Shown here in pieces: positions 9,100 through 19,215 of a DNA stretch of 64,000 nt. The notes under the pieces are model-generated. The model ran no database searches and was not told where the DNA came from. It saw only the letters and a program-made list of their open reading frames with translations. Both the position numbers and the translations under genes were made by a program. The DNA lies in the NCBI RefSeq assembly GCF_002799155.1, contig NZ_NERD01000002.1, forward strand, positions 3,534,001 through 3,598,000, in the 5' to 3' direction. Within the stretch, counting starts at the first letter, position 1, and every line of letters begins with the position of its first letter. The stretch comes from Stenotrophomonas maltophilia. Lineage in GTDB: Bacteria; Pseudomonadota; Gammaproteobacteria; Xanthomonadales; Xanthomonadaceae.

Positions 9100-9843
9100 C
9101 TACTCCCCTTTGCTGGCCGGCGCGCCGGCCTGTTTCCAGTCGAATACCTGGGTGGTACCCCCCGTACCACTCCCCAATGTCACCCGCACGCGTTGCGGGG
9201 TGAAGTCAGCCGGCAGCATCACGCTGCCGGTGAGCTGCTGGAAGTACCGGAACGAGTAGTCCTGTCCCGGCACCTTGCTGCGCTGGTGCAGATCATCCCA
9301 GCTGATCGTGGCCAGCTTGCCGTTCTTCACGCCTTCCACGGTGAAGCGCATCTGTCCCTGGCTGATGGCGCCGCGGTTGAGGTTCTGGGTCAGCACGGCG
9401 GTGTACTGCCACGTGCCGGCCGCTTCCGGGCTGAACTCGATCGAGTGGGTGTTCAGGCCCTTGCGCTGGCTGGTCGAGCCGACCAGTCGCTCGTAGAAGG
9501 CGACGTCGGCACGCAGGCCGGCGATTTCTTCGTCACGCTCGGCCAGCGAGGACTGCACCTCGGTATTGGCAGCGCGGCTGATGCGGTCGGAGGCCTCCAG
9601 CGTGGCCTGCTTCTGGCGCAGTTCGGTCAGCTGCGCCTGCAGCGTCTCGGCACGCTTCTCTGCGGCCTGCAGGCGCTGGCCCTGGGCATCGCGCGGCGTG
9701 GCCATCCAGCAGCCACCCAGCGCGGCCAGCACCAGGCTGAGCAGCCAGATGCCACCGATCATCAGCAGGCGGCGACGGTCCATCGGCGGTTGCGGCGCGC
9801 CGGGCAGGCGTACCTGCACGCGCATGGGAGGACGGTTGGTCAT
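9100..9843 (-). CDS. Membrane-anchored coiled-coil protein (DUF6776-like), partner of bactofilin
   Basis: The 247-residue protein has a positively charged N terminus, one membrane helix at about residues 27-47 (LLMIGGIWLLSLVLAALGG), a coiled coil at about 50-115 rich in A, E, Q and L, and a globular, probably periplasmic, domain. Its position directly upstream of the bactofilin gene, with a 4-nt gap, suggests it tethers or works with the filament. The DUF assignment is from memory and the function is not known. Confidence 0.7.
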   Translation of the reverse strand: MTNRPPMRVQVRLPGAPQPPMDRRRLLMIGGIWLLSLVLAALGGCWMATPRDAQGQRLQAAEKRAETLQAQLTELRQKQATLEASDRISRAANTEVQSSLAERDEEIAGLRADVAFYERLVGSTSQRKGLNTHSIEFSPEAAGTWQYTAVLTQNLNRGAISQGQMRFTVEGVKNGKLATISWDDLHQRSKVPGQDYSFRYFQQLTGSVMLPADFTPQRVRVTLGSGTGGTTQVFDWKQAGAPASKGE

Positions 9844-10022
9844 GGGTGGTTTCCGGGGTATCGCAAGGGCGATACCGGTACGGCCCCTGTGGCAAACGAC
9901 GGGCTAGTGTATGACAGGACGGGTGGGTTTCCTGCGCAGTGGCCGGCCACGGTCTGTGGCGTTCAGGCACGCCTTCGTCGATAGTGTGGCCCCCTGCACA
10001 GTTCCGTCGCCGGAGCACCGCC
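9844..10022. promoter_or_regulatory. Divergent intergenic region, no recognised site
   Basis: This 179-nt gap separates the divergent coiled-coil/bactofilin operon and the DUF4126 gene, so it should hold both promoters. I could not identify convincing -35/-10 pairs or operators by eye. Confidence 0.3.
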
Positions 10023-10640
10023 ATGACCGAAGCCCACCTGTTCGTGATCGGCATCCTGCTGGCCTGGCTGGCCGGCATCCGCGTCTACCTCACCGTGTTC
10101 GGCGTCGGCCTGGCCGGCCTGCTCGGCTGGGTCGACCTGCCACCCGCCCTGCAGGCCACCGAATCATGGTGGGTGCTGGGCACATCGGCCGCGCTGGCCA
10201 TCGCCGAGTTCTTCGCCGACAAGATCCCCGGCGTGGACTCGGCCTGGGACCTGGTGCAGACGCTCGCACGCGTACCCGCCGGCGCGTTCCTCGCGGCGGC
10301 CACGTTGTCGCCGGATGGCCAGCTGGGCACCGGTGCGCTCGCCGCCGGTGCCGGTGTCGCCCTGGCCAGCCATGGCCTGAAGGCTGGTACCCGCGCCCTG
10401 CTCAACACCTCGCCGGAACCGGCCAGCAACTGGGTCGCCTCTGCCGCCGAAGACACCGTGGTGATCGGCGGCCTGGCGTTGGCACTGGCGCATCCGTGGA
10501 TCGCCCTGGTGGTGGTGCTGGCCTGCAGCCTGGCCGGCGCACTGCTGGTGTGGCTGGTCTGGCGCGCATTGTGGAAGAGCGTGCGCTGGCTGGCGCGCGG
10601 CGCAACGGCACCACCGCCAGGGCACGCCGGCACCGGTTGA
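10023..10640 (+). CDS. DUF4126 membrane protein
   Basis: The 205-residue protein has about five hydrophobic segments and the DUF4126-like opening GILLAWLAGIRVYLTVFGVGL, followed by an acidic IAEFFADKIPGVDSAWD loop. The family is uncharacterised. ATG 10023 is the first methionine that gives the family-like N terminus. The gene ends 44 nt before a signalling operon on the same strand. Confidence 0.72.
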   Translation: MTEAHLFVIGILLAWLAGIRVYLTVFGVGLAGLLGWVDLPPALQATESWWVLGTSAALAIAEFFADKIPGVDSAWDLVQTLARVPAGAFLAAATLSPDGQLGTGALAAGAGVALASHGLKAGTRALLNTSPEPASNWVASAAEDTVVIGGLALALAHPWIALVVVLACSLAGALLVWLVWRALWKSVRWLARGATAPPPGHAGTG

Positions 10641-10684
10641 GCGCCGGGCTTGTCGCATAATGGACGCGAACACCAGGAGCACCG

Positions 10685-12574
10685 ATGGCCGCAAACGAAT
10701 CCCCCGCGGGCGCCCGCCCGGGACGCGCTGAAACCCCGCCGGCCGATCATTGGCAGCGCTGGGTCCCCGAGGCGGCAAGCCCCGCCGTGGCCGCACCGAT
10801 GATGGCGACCCCGCCGCCGGTCGCGGCCGATGTGCACTCGCCCGTCAACAGCGCACCACCGCCGCTGCCCGGCCCGATCGCACTGGCCGAAGCCGGGAAC
10901 AACGATCTGGCCCCACCGCCATCGGACTCGCCCTATCGCGTGCTGATCGTTGAAGATGATCGTGCACAGGCCCTGTTCGCGCAGAGCGTGCTGCATGGCG
11001 CCGGCATGCAGGCCATCGTGCACAGCGATGCAGATGCCGCGCTGCAGGCGATCAAGGAGCACCGCCCCGACCTGATCCTGATGGACCTGCACCTGCCCGG
11101 GCTGGATGGCATGCGCCTGACCGCGCTGATCCGCCAGCAGCCTGGCCTGCAGCTGCTGCCGATCGTGTTCCTCAGCGGCGATCCGGATCCGGAGCGCCAG
11201 TTCGAAGTACTCGACAGCGGCGCCGACGACTACCTGAGCAAGCCGATCCGGCCCCGCCACCTGATCGCAGCGGTGGCCAACCGCATCCGCCGCGCACGTG
11301 CCCAGGCCGCGACCCTGCCCGGTGCCACCGGCGCACCGGCCACCAGCAATCCGGAAACCGGCCTGCCGACGCGCCACCACGTGCTGCAGCAGCTCAATAC
11401 CGCACTCGCCCACCGTGACCAGGGCGGCGTGTTCTTCATCGAAGTGGCCAGCGCGCTGGGCCTGCGCGAACGCTATGGCTATGCCGCGTTTGAGCGGCTG
11501 ATGGTACAGGCCGGGCAGCGCCTGGCCGAGGCCGGCCATCCGCACCTGCTGGCGCGCCTGAACGACAACAGCTTCCTGCTGCTGGCCCGCAACGCCGACG
11601 AGGACGCCCTCGAAGGCATCGCCGCGAGCCTGCGCGAGCAGCTGTCGGCACGTGCGTTCGTGATCCGCGACGACGAATCCGTGCACCTGCGCGGCGTGGT
11701 CGGCTACGCGCCGCTGTCGCCGGGCTTCGAGGATGCCAACAGTGCGCTGGAAGCAGTTGAGCGCACCACCCTGCAGGCACGCCTGCTCAGCGCCGGCGTG
11801 GCGGGCCATGTGCACCGCCAGGCGGTCACCGAACAGGAACACCTGGCGCTGCTGGAAGGCCAGCTGGAACTGGCCTACCAGCCGATCGTCGCCGTGGCAG
11901 GTGGCAACACCGCGCAATACCAGCTGCTGCTGCGCCTGCGCCAGACCGATGGCACGGTACTGGCGGCCGGCCAGGTGATCCCGGCTGCGGAAGCCGCCGG
12001 GCGCATTGCCGACCTCGACCAGCAGGTGATGGACCACGCACTGGGCCTGCTGGATCTGTACCGGCACGCAACGCAGCCGCTGAACCTGTTCGTCTCGCAG
12101 TCACTGCGCACCCTGCAGCGCGATGCCTTCGCCGACTGGCTGCTGGAATCGCTGCAGCAACGTGACCTGCCCGGCAGTGCGCTGGTGATCGACGTGCGCC
12201 TGCCCGACGCACTGATCCACACCGTGCCGCTGCAGCAGTTCTGCCAGCGCATGGCCAGTGCCGGGGTGCGCTTCTGCCTGAGCCAGTTCGAACCCGGCAG
12301 CGAGGCCGACGCACTGCTGACCCAGCTGCCGCTGTCGTTCGTACGCATGGCTGCGCGCTTCTCCAGCAGCCATTCCAATCCAGCCACCCGCGAGGAACTG
12401 CGCAAGGCGATCGAACAGGCCCATGCCGCCGGGCTGCAGATCATCGGCCAGCAGATCGAGGATCCGCAGGCTGCAGCAGCGATGTGGGTCGGTGGCGTCG
12501 ACTTCATCCAGGGCAACATGGTGCAGTCGGCCGGCAGCGACCTGAGCTTCGACTTCCACAACGCGGTGCTCTGA
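10685..12574 (+). CDS. Response regulator with degenerate GGDEF and EAL domains
   Basis: The 629-residue protein has a proline/alanine-rich N terminus, a receiver domain (about 82-205, phospho-acceptor D134 in LILMDLHLPG), a GGDEF-like domain (about 225-370) and an EAL-like domain (about 380-625). The GGDEF signature is LNDNSF. The EAL motif reads LLL, the DDFG-type motif reads SQFE, and the catalytic lysine region reads FVRMAARF. Neither c-di-GMP synthesis nor hydrolysis is expected, so a role as a phosphorylation-controlled effector or c-di-GMP receptor is inferred. The stop is 1 nt from the start of the downstream hybrid kinase, its probable partner. Confidence 0.85.
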   Translation: MAANESPAGARPGRAETPPADHWQRWVPEAASPAVAAPMMATPPPVAADVHSPVNSAPPPLPGPIALAEAGNNDLAPPPSDSPYRVLIVEDDRAQALFAQSVLHGAGMQAIVHSDADAALQAIKEHRPDLILMDLHLPGLDGMRLTALIRQQPGLQLLPIVFLSGDPDPERQFEVLDSGADDYLSKPIRPRHLIAAVANRIRRARAQAATLPGATGAPATSNPETGLPTRHHVLQQLNTALAHRDQGGVFFIEVASALGLRERYGYAAFERLMVQAGQRLAEAGHPHLLARLNDNSFLLLARNADEDALEGIAASLREQLSARAFVIRDDESVHLRGVVGYAPLSPGFEDANSALEAVERTTLQARLLSAGVAGHVHRQAVTEQEHLALLEGQLELAYQPIVAVAGGNTAQYQLLLRLRQTDGTVLAAGQVIPAAEAAGRIADLDQQVMDHALGLLDLYRHATQPLNLFVSQSLRTLQRDAFADWLLESLQQRDLPGSALVIDVRLPDALIHTVPLQQFCQRMASAGVRFCLSQFEPGSEADALLTQLPLSFVRMAARFSSSHSNPATREELRKAIEQAHAAGLQIIGQQIEDPQAAAAMWVGGVDFIQGNMVQSAGSDLSFDFHNAVL

Positions 12575-12575
12575 C

Positions 12576-14792
<2,217 letters not shown>

Positions 14793-14793
14793 C

Positions 14794-15264
14794 TCACTCT
14801 TCCAGCTTGCTCAGCAGGTACTTGGGCTCACCGATGCGCTCGATCAGGTCGAGCTGGGTTTCAAGCCAGTCGATGTGCTCTTCTTCCGAGTCGAGGATCT
14901 TCACGAACAGCTGGCGGCTGACGTAGTCGCCGACCGAATCGGAATAGGCCACGGCCTCGCGCAGGGTGACCACGCCATCGCGTTCCAGCGACAGGTCGCA
15001 CTGAAGGATCTCGGTCGGGTTCTCTCCGATGCGCAGCTTGCCCAGTGCCTGGAAGTTCGGCAGGCCTTCAAGGAAAAGGATGCGGTCGGCGAGCATGTCG
15101 GCATGCTTCATCTCGTCGATCGATTCCTTGTACTCGTGTTCGGCCAGCTCCTTGATGCCCCAGTTCTTCAGCATCTTGGCGTGCAGGAAGTACTGGTTGA
15201 TCGCGGTCAGCTCGTTGTAGAGGACCTTGTTGAGGAATTCGATGACCTTGGTGTCGCCCTTCAT
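14794..15264 (-). CDS. bfr: Bacterioferritin
   Basis: The 156-residue protein keeps every ferroxidase ligand of bacterioferritin (E18, E51, H54, E94, E127, H130) and the heme-binding M52. It stores iron in a heme-containing 24-mer. ATG 15264 gives these textbook positions and has AGGAG upstream. It lies downstream of bfd on the same strand, with a 142-nt gap that leaves room for its own promoter. It converges with the histidine kinase gene. Confidence 0.96.
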   Translation of the reverse strand: MKGDTKVIEFLNKVLYNELTAINQYFLHAKMLKNWGIKELAEHEYKESIDEMKHADMLADRILFLEGLPNFQALGKLRIGENPTEILQCDLSLERDGVVTLREAVAYSDSVGDYVSRQLFVKILDSEEEHIDWLETQLDLIERIGEPKYLLSKLEE

Positions 15265-15406
15265 GGGGATGCTCCTGCACGCTGAAAACGCAGGCACTTT
15301 AACGCCTTGCGTGCAGCCGTGAAGGAACGCGAATCGTGTGCATTGGCCTGTGTGGCCACGCGTTAAGGGTGCGAAAGCGCGGCGTCAACGCGCCGCGAAG
15401 AGACGA

Positions 15407-15616
15407 TCAGGCGACCTGGGCCAGGCCCAGTACCGGCAGCGGCAGATCGTGGGTCGCACGTGCCTTGGCCAGCAATTCGCCGGCCATGTCCAGGCAGGAA
15501 CCGCAGGTGGCGCCACAACCGGTACGCATGGTCAGTTCGGCCACCGTGCTGACGCCATGGCTGGCGGCTTCGCGGATCTGGTGGTCGGTGACTCCGTTGC
15601 AGATGCAGACGTACAC
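15407..15616 (-). CDS. bfd: Bacterioferritin-associated ferredoxin
   Basis: The 69-residue [2Fe-2S] protein has cysteines at 4 and 6 (YVCICNG) and at 34, 38 and 41 (GCGATCGSC). The 4/6 and 38/41 pairs match the Bfd-type BFD_Fer2_BD cluster ligands. Bfd reduces ferric iron held in bacterioferritin so that iron can be released, which matches the adjacent bfr. A Fur-box-like dyad lies 55-70 nt upstream, consistent with induction under iron limitation. Confidence 0.93.
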   Translation of the reverse strand: MYVCICNGVTDHQIREAASHGVSTVAELTMRTGCGATCGSCLDMAGELLAKARATHDLPLPVLGLAQVA

Positions 15617-15671
15617 AGGCGGGAACCGGGCTGGCAGGCCAGAAGCGGCCTGCTGGCTATTCCAATGGAAA

Positions 15672-15709
15672 CGAGAATGGTTGTCAATCAGAGACCTGAA
15701 CCATTCTCG
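15672..15709 (-). promoter_or_regulatory. Candidate Fur operator / dyad upstream of bfd
   Basis: CGAGAATGGTT at 15672-15682 is perfectly inverted at 15699-15709 (AACCATTCTCG). Read on the minus strand, TGACAACCATTCTCG (15686-15672) matches the 7-1-7 Fur pattern at about 11 of 14 positions. The dyad sits upstream of bfd and directly after the rppH stop, so it could instead form a stem at the end of the rppH transcript. Confidence 0.45.
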
Positions 15710-15724
15710 ATACCGTTCAGCCGT

Positions 15725-16345
15725 TCAGCTGGCCGGGCCATCACCCGTGGCCTTCTTCGGCCAGTAGCCGCGGGTCCGCGGGCGCTTGCGCGGGCGGTCG
15801 TGCCCGGCCGTGTGCCCTGGCATCCAGGCCTCGGCGGCGCTCTTGGGCATGGCGGTAACGCCCTGCCCGGCCACCCCTCGCGCCAGCGGCGCCAGATGTC
15901 GCAGAGCGCGCGCATAGACGCCACGCTTGAACATCACCACGTGCTCCACCGGGTACCAGAAGTCCACCCAGCGCCAGTGGTCGAACTCGGGCGAGTCGGT
16001 GTGGTCCAGCTTCACGTGGGATTCGTCGCCGGTCAGGCGCAGCAGGAACCAGACCTGCTTCTGGCCGATGCAGACCTGTCGCTCGCTGCGGCGGATGGCG
16101 CGCGCCGGCAACTTGTAGCGCAGCCAGCCGGGCGTCGCCCCGAGCACTTCCACATGCTCAGGCAGCAGGCCGGTCTCTTCCTGCAGTTCACGATACATGG
16201 CCTCGACAGGCGTCTCGTCGGTGTTCATCCCGCCCTGCGGGAACTGCCAACCGTCCCGGCGCACACGTCGTGCCCAGAACACCTGGCCGTCCTGCCGCAT
16301 CAACACGATGCCGACGTTCGGTCGATAGCCGTCCGGATCGATCAC
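15725..16345 (-). CDS. rppH: RNA pyrophosphohydrolase RppH
   Basis: The 206-residue Nudix hydrolase has the RppH start ([15 protein letters not shown]), the [10 protein letters not shown] segment and a full Nudix box [23 protein letters not shown] at about 38-60. RppH removes pyrophosphate from triphosphorylated RNA 5' ends and triggers RNase E-dependent decay. A basic tail beyond residue 175 ([16 protein letters not shown]) extends past the E. coli protein. It is divergent from the tRNA pair. Confidence 0.94.
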   Translation of the reverse strand: MIDPDGYRPNVGIVLMRQDGQVFWARRVRRDGWQFPQGGMNTDETPVEAMYRELQEETGLLPEHVEVLGATPGWLRYKLPARAIRRSERQVCIGQKQVWFLLRLTGDESHVKLDHTDSPEFDHWRWVDFWYPVEHVVMFKRGVYARALRHLAPLARGVAGQGVTAMPKSAAEAWMPGHTAGHDRPRKRPRTRGYWPKKATGDGPAS

Positions 16346-16422
16346 GATGCGGACTCCTAAAAAATCTACTGGTCGGGACTATCCCATGCCCTCTGTCGGC
16401 CCACAAGCGCGGCACAAAAGTG

Positions 16423-16451
16423 TTGACAGGGGCGATACACATCCGCAGAAT
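16423..16451 (+). promoter_or_regulatory. Sigma-70 promoter of the tRNA operon
   Basis: A perfect -35 TTGACA (16423-16428) and -10 CAGAAT (16446-16451) are separated by 17 nt. Transcription would start about 8 nt before tRNA-Met. Confidence 0.75.
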
Positions 16452-16465
16452 AGCGGGCTCACCAA

Positions 16466-16542
16466 GGCTATGTAGCTCAGCCGGTTAGAGCACAGCACTC
16501 ATAATGCTGGGGTCGGTGGTTCGAGTCCACCCATAGCCACCA
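16466..16542 (+). tRNA. tRNA-Met (CAT)
   Basis: The 77-nt cloverleaf has acceptor stem GGCTATG/CATAGCC, an anticodon loop CTCATAA giving CAT, a TTCGAGT T-loop and an encoded CCA end. The G1-C72 pair indicates an elongator rather than initiator tRNA. Confidence 0.95.
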
Positions 16543-16597
16543 CACTGAAAATCAAGTTGTTTTCCAGTGTGAAAAGTGAGAAAATAGTTGCACGTTT

Positions 16598-16672
16598 TGC
16601 CCCGTCGCCAAGCGGTAAGGCACCTGACTCTGACTCAGGCATTCGGTGGTTCGAATCCATCCGGGGCAGCCA
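16598..16672 (+). tRNA. tRNA-Gln (CTG)
   Basis: The 75-nt cloverleaf has acceptor stem TGCCCCG/CGGGGCA, an anticodon loop CTCTGAC giving CTG, a TTCGAAT T-loop and an encoded CCA. It follows tRNA-Met by 55 nt and is probably processed from the same transcript. Confidence 0.95.
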
Positions 16673-16724
16673 AATTAAAAGCAAAAGGCCAGATCGAAAG
16701 ATCTGGCCTTTTGCTTTTAATTTG
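16671..16724 (+). terminator. Very long intrinsic terminator of the tRNA operon
   Basis: A perfect stem of about 25 bp (16671-16695 with 16700-16724) closed by a GAAA tetraloop starts in the CCA tail of tRNA-Gln. The right arm contains TTTTGCTTTTAATTT, so it can terminate in either direction. Confidence 0.85.
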
Positions 16725-16804
16725 GTCGCATTCCACCTTGTCCCCGCGCCTGTCGGCGCGCCCCCTTGAACATCAAGGAGGCTCTTCTCCAGAGAGGCGC
16801 CCAA

Positions 16805-16839
16805 GGTCGGATCCTTTTCCAAAGGAAAAGGCTCTGACC
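16805..16839. repeat. Imperfect GGTCAGAG-type palindrome
   Basis: GGTCGGATCCTTTTCC pairs with GGAAAAGGCTCTGACC across AAA, with two mismatched or wobble positions. It belongs with the palindromes at 21756-21785 and 61993-62033. Confidence 0.6.
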
Positions 16840-16894
16840 CCACCCCATCGCCAGCCACTGGCCGGCAACCTCGAAATGCGCAACCCCAGAACGA

Positions 16895-16922
16895 CAAAAG
16901 CCCGGCCGAAGCCGGGCTTTTG
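16895..16922 (-). terminator. Intrinsic terminator after rpsI
   Basis: CAAAAGCCCGGC and GCCGGGCTTTTG pair perfectly across a four-base loop, giving a GC stem flanked by A and T runs. It lies 49 nt after the rpsI stop and can act in both directions. Confidence 0.85.
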
Positions 16923-16970
16923 CTTTTCCAACCAGCGGGCTCCCGGAGGAGCCCAGCCAGGCGCGGTGAA

Positions 16971-17363
16971 TCAGCGCTTGGAGAACTGGGTGGCGCGGCG
17001 GGCCTTGTGCAGACCGACCTTCTTACGCTCGACTTCACGGGCGTCACGGGTCATGAAGCCAGCCTTGCGCAGCTCGGACTTCAGGGTTTCGTCGTACTCG
17101 ACCAGAGCACGGGCGATGCCCAGACGGATCGCACCGGCCTGGCCGGTGGTGCCGCCGCCAGCGGCGGTGACCAGGATGTCGAAGCTTTCGGTGTTCTTGG
17201 TCAGCTCGAGCGGCTGGCGCACGATCATGCGCGCGGTCTCACGACCGAAGAACTCGTCCAGCGGACGACCATTGACGGTGATGTTGCCCGAACCCTTGCG
17301 CAGGAACACGCGAGCGGTGGAGGACTTGCGGCGGCCAGTGCCGTAGTTTTGAGTGATAGCCAT
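16971..17363 (-). CDS. rpsI: 30S ribosomal protein S9
   Basis: The 130-residue protein has the uS9 start [15 protein letters not shown], the [19 protein letters not shown] block and the basic C terminus ending QFSKR, whose tail contacts P-site tRNA. It follows rplM by 2 nt in the usual rplM-rpsI operon. Confidence 0.98.
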   Translation of the reverse strand: MAITQNYGTGRRKSSTARVFLRKGSGNITVNGRPLDEFFGRETARMIVRQPLELTKNTESFDILVTAAGGGTTGQAGAIRLGIARALVEYDETLKSELRKAGFMTRDAREVERKKVGLHKARRATQFSKR

Positions 17364-17365
17364 GA

Positions 17366-17794
17366 TTAGATATCCAGAACCTGCGGCTGCTGTGCGGCGT
17401 GCGGATGCTCAGTGCCGGCGTAGACCTTGAGCTTGCGGTACATCTGGCGACCCAGCGGGCCCTTCGGCAGCATGCCCTTGACGGCGATCTCGATCACGCG
17501 CTCCGGGTGGCGCTCCAGCGCCTGGGCCAGGGACTCGGTCTTCAGGTTGCCGATGTAGCCGGTGAAACGGTGATACATCTTGTCCTGCAGCTTCTTGCCG
17601 GTGACGGCAATCTTTTCTGCATTGATGACGACCAGGTAGTCGCCGGTATCAACGTGGGGGGTGTAGACCGGCTTGTGCTTGCCGCGCAGACGGCGGGCCA
17701 GCTCGGTGGCGAGACGGCCCAGGGTCTTGCCCTCGGCGTCGACGAGGTACCAGTCGCGCTGGACGGTCTCGTTCTTGGCAGTGAAAGTGCTCAT
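17366..17794 (-). CDS. rplM: 50S ribosomal protein L13
   Basis: The 142-residue protein has the uL13 features [32 protein letters not shown] and [19 protein letters not shown]. It is the first gene of the rplM-rpsI operon. Its promoter must lie in the gap of about 195 nt shared with the divergent coq7. Confidence 0.98.
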   Translation of the reverse strand: MSTFTAKNETVQRDWYLVDAEGKTLGRLATELARRLRGKHKPVYTPHVDTGDYLVVINAEKIAVTGKKLQDKMYHRFTGYIGNLKTESLAQALERHPERVIEIAVKGMLPKGPLGRQMYRKLKVYAGTEHPHAAQQPQVLDI

Positions 17795-17989
17795 GAAGAA
17801 CTCTAGGTTAGGTCGGGCTCATTGCGGCGAACGACTCGCCGGAACTCTGCCACGCGTTGTGAAAGGTGAAGCGTAAGAGGCGGGATTGTACGCAGGTCAA
17901 GCCCCCGGTGCAAGCTGGCCCTGCCCCGGTTGGCAGGGGGGCGGGGGCGGGCGAGAATCGGCGGGTCTTCCGCCTCACCGCTTAACGCC

Positions 17990-18634
17990 ATGACCGTGCT
18001 CCGCCAGACCACCCCGCTGGACCACCTGCTGACCGAGGCGCAGCGCGCCCTGGACACGGTGTTCGGCAATCCACCGGCGGCCCGCCCCTACCCGGCTGCG
18101 GAGACCGACGAGCCGGGCATGGACAATGCCGAGCGCCGCCACGCGGCGGGGCTGATGCGGATCAACCACGTCGGCGAGGTCTGCGCACAGGGCCTGTACT
18201 TCGGCCAGGCCGCCGTGGCCCGCGACCCGGCCACGCGTGAACACCTGCTGGAAGCGGCCCAGGAAGAAACTGACCACCTGGCCTGGTGCGCCACCCGCCT
18301 GGGCGAACTGGACAGCCGCCCCAGCCTGTTCAACCCGCTGTGGTACGCCGGCAGCTACACCATCGGCACCCTGGCCGGGTTGCGCGGCGATGGCTGGAAC
18401 CTGGGCTTCGTGGTCGAAACCGAGCGCCAGGTGGAAGCCCACCTGGACGAGCACCTGGTCGACCTGCCGGCCGGCGACCTGCGCAGCCGCGCGGTCATCC
18501 AGGTGATGAAGGAAGACGAGGCCCGCCATGCGGAGCACGCCGAGCAGGCCGGCGCACGCCGCCTGCCGTTCCCGATTCCGGGCGCGATGGCGCTGGCCTC
18601 CAAGGTGATGAAGACCATCGCGTACCGCATTTGA
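17990..18634 (+). CDS. coq7: 2-polyprenyl-3-methyl-6-methoxy-1,4-benzoquinone monooxygenase (Coq7)
   Basis: The 214-residue di-iron hydroxylase carries the two ExxH-type metal motifs of the family: E63, E93 and H96 (EETDH), E145, and E177 and H180 (EDEARH). It catalyses the C6 hydroxylation step (demethoxyubiquinone hydroxylase) of ubiquinone biosynthesis, the role played by UbiF in E. coli. ATG 17990 is preferred over a longer frame starting in GC-rich non-coding DNA. Confidence 0.94.
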   Translation: MTVLRQTTPLDHLLTEAQRALDTVFGNPPAARPYPAAETDEPGMDNAERRHAAGLMRINHVGEVCAQGLYFGQAAVARDPATREHLLEAAQEETDHLAWCATRLGELDSRPSLFNPLWYAGSYTIGTLAGLRGDGWNLGFVVETERQVEAHLDEHLVDLPAGDLRSRAVIQVMKEDEARHAEHAEQAGARRLPFPIPGAMALASKVMKTIAYRI

Positions 18635-18654
18635 ACGGGGCGCCCCCACCAACG

Positions 18655-18726
18655 GCGGGGGCCTACCAGGAGGTGCGGTGGGGCCCGGTGGTGGGGCCCG
18701 ACCGTTGGTCGGGCCGTCGGCCCGCC
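18655..18726. repeat. Palindromic repeat between coq7 and sugE
   Basis: GGGCCCGACCGTTGGTCGGGCC forms a stem-loop of the same GGTCGG/CCGACC class seen at 45397-45484 and 62062-62077. It lies between the convergent coq7 and sugE genes. Confidence 0.6.
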
Positions 18727-19047
18727 TTAGTTCGGCGAGACCAGCTTCAGGCCGATCACGCCGGCCACGATCAGGCCCACGCAGGCCAGGCGGGCCGGCG
18801 ATGCGCTGTCGTTGAACAGGTAGATGCCCAGCACCGCCACGCCCATGGCGCCGATACCGGTCCAGATCGCGTAGGCCGTGCCAACCGGGATGCTCTTCAT
18901 CGCCTGGCTCATCAGGTACAGGCTGATCAGCGCGGACACGACCGTGGCAGCGGTGGGGAGGGGTCTGCTGAAGCCTTCGGAGTACTTCATTCCGAGGGCG
19001 AAACCGATTTCGAACAGGCCGGCCAGCAGCAGGTAGATCCAGGGCAT
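18727..19047 (-). CDS. sugE: Small multidrug resistance transporter, SugE/Gdx guanidinium exporter type
   Basis: The 106-residue protein has four helices and the SMR glutamate E13 (LLLAGLFEIGFALGMKY). The N terminus WIYLLLAGLFE and GFSRPLP match the SugE/Gdx branch, which exports guanidinium rather than bulky cations. ATG 19047 has AAGGAG at 19057-19062. Directly upstream lies a strong terminator, preceded by several hairpins, suggesting attenuation control (see the leader entry). Confidence 0.9.
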   Translation of the reverse strand: MPWIYLLLAGLFEIGFALGMKYSEGFSRPLPTAATVVSALISLYLMSQAMKSIPVGTAYAIWTGIGAMGVAVLGIYLFNDSASPARLACVGLIVAGVIGLKLVSPN

Positions 19048-19062
19048 GGGTGGGGGCTCCTT

Positions 19063-19215
19063 ACCTTTCTTGAAAAAAACGAAACGGCCCGGTGTTTTCA
19101 CACCGGGCCGTGGGTCGGTACATCACCGTGGAACCATATCGCTTGAGCGACACCAGTTCCACGGGGCGGGTCGTCCCGCCTGGGTGGCGATGCCTGCGGG
19201 CATCGCGCATGGGGC
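19063..19215 (-). promoter_or_regulatory. Structured sugE leader, candidate attenuator
   Basis: Read on the minus strand, the speD-sugE gap folds in order as GCGATGCC-CGCA-GGCATCGC (19206-19187); GGCGGG-ACGA-CCCGCC (19180-19165); a 9-bp stem CCGTGGAAC/GTTCCACGG with an inner TCGCT/AGCGA helix (19164-19126), abutting the previous stem; and then the terminator at 19111-19073. The U tract ends about 10 nt before the sugE ribosome binding site, leaving no space for a separate promoter. Confidence 0.6.
19073..19111 (-). terminator. Intrinsic terminator immediately before sugE
   Basis: ACGGCCCGGTGT pairs with ACACCGGGCCGT across GAAA on the minus strand, followed by TTTCG and seven Ts. It could end the speD transcript, attenuate sugE, or both. 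Confidence 0.85.

Noticed and set aside
19165..19206. Annotating a definite guanidine-II riboswitch upstream of sugE
   Set aside because: Only one of the two hairpins has the ACGR loop and the spacing to the ribosome binding site is atypical, so it is listed only as a candidate.
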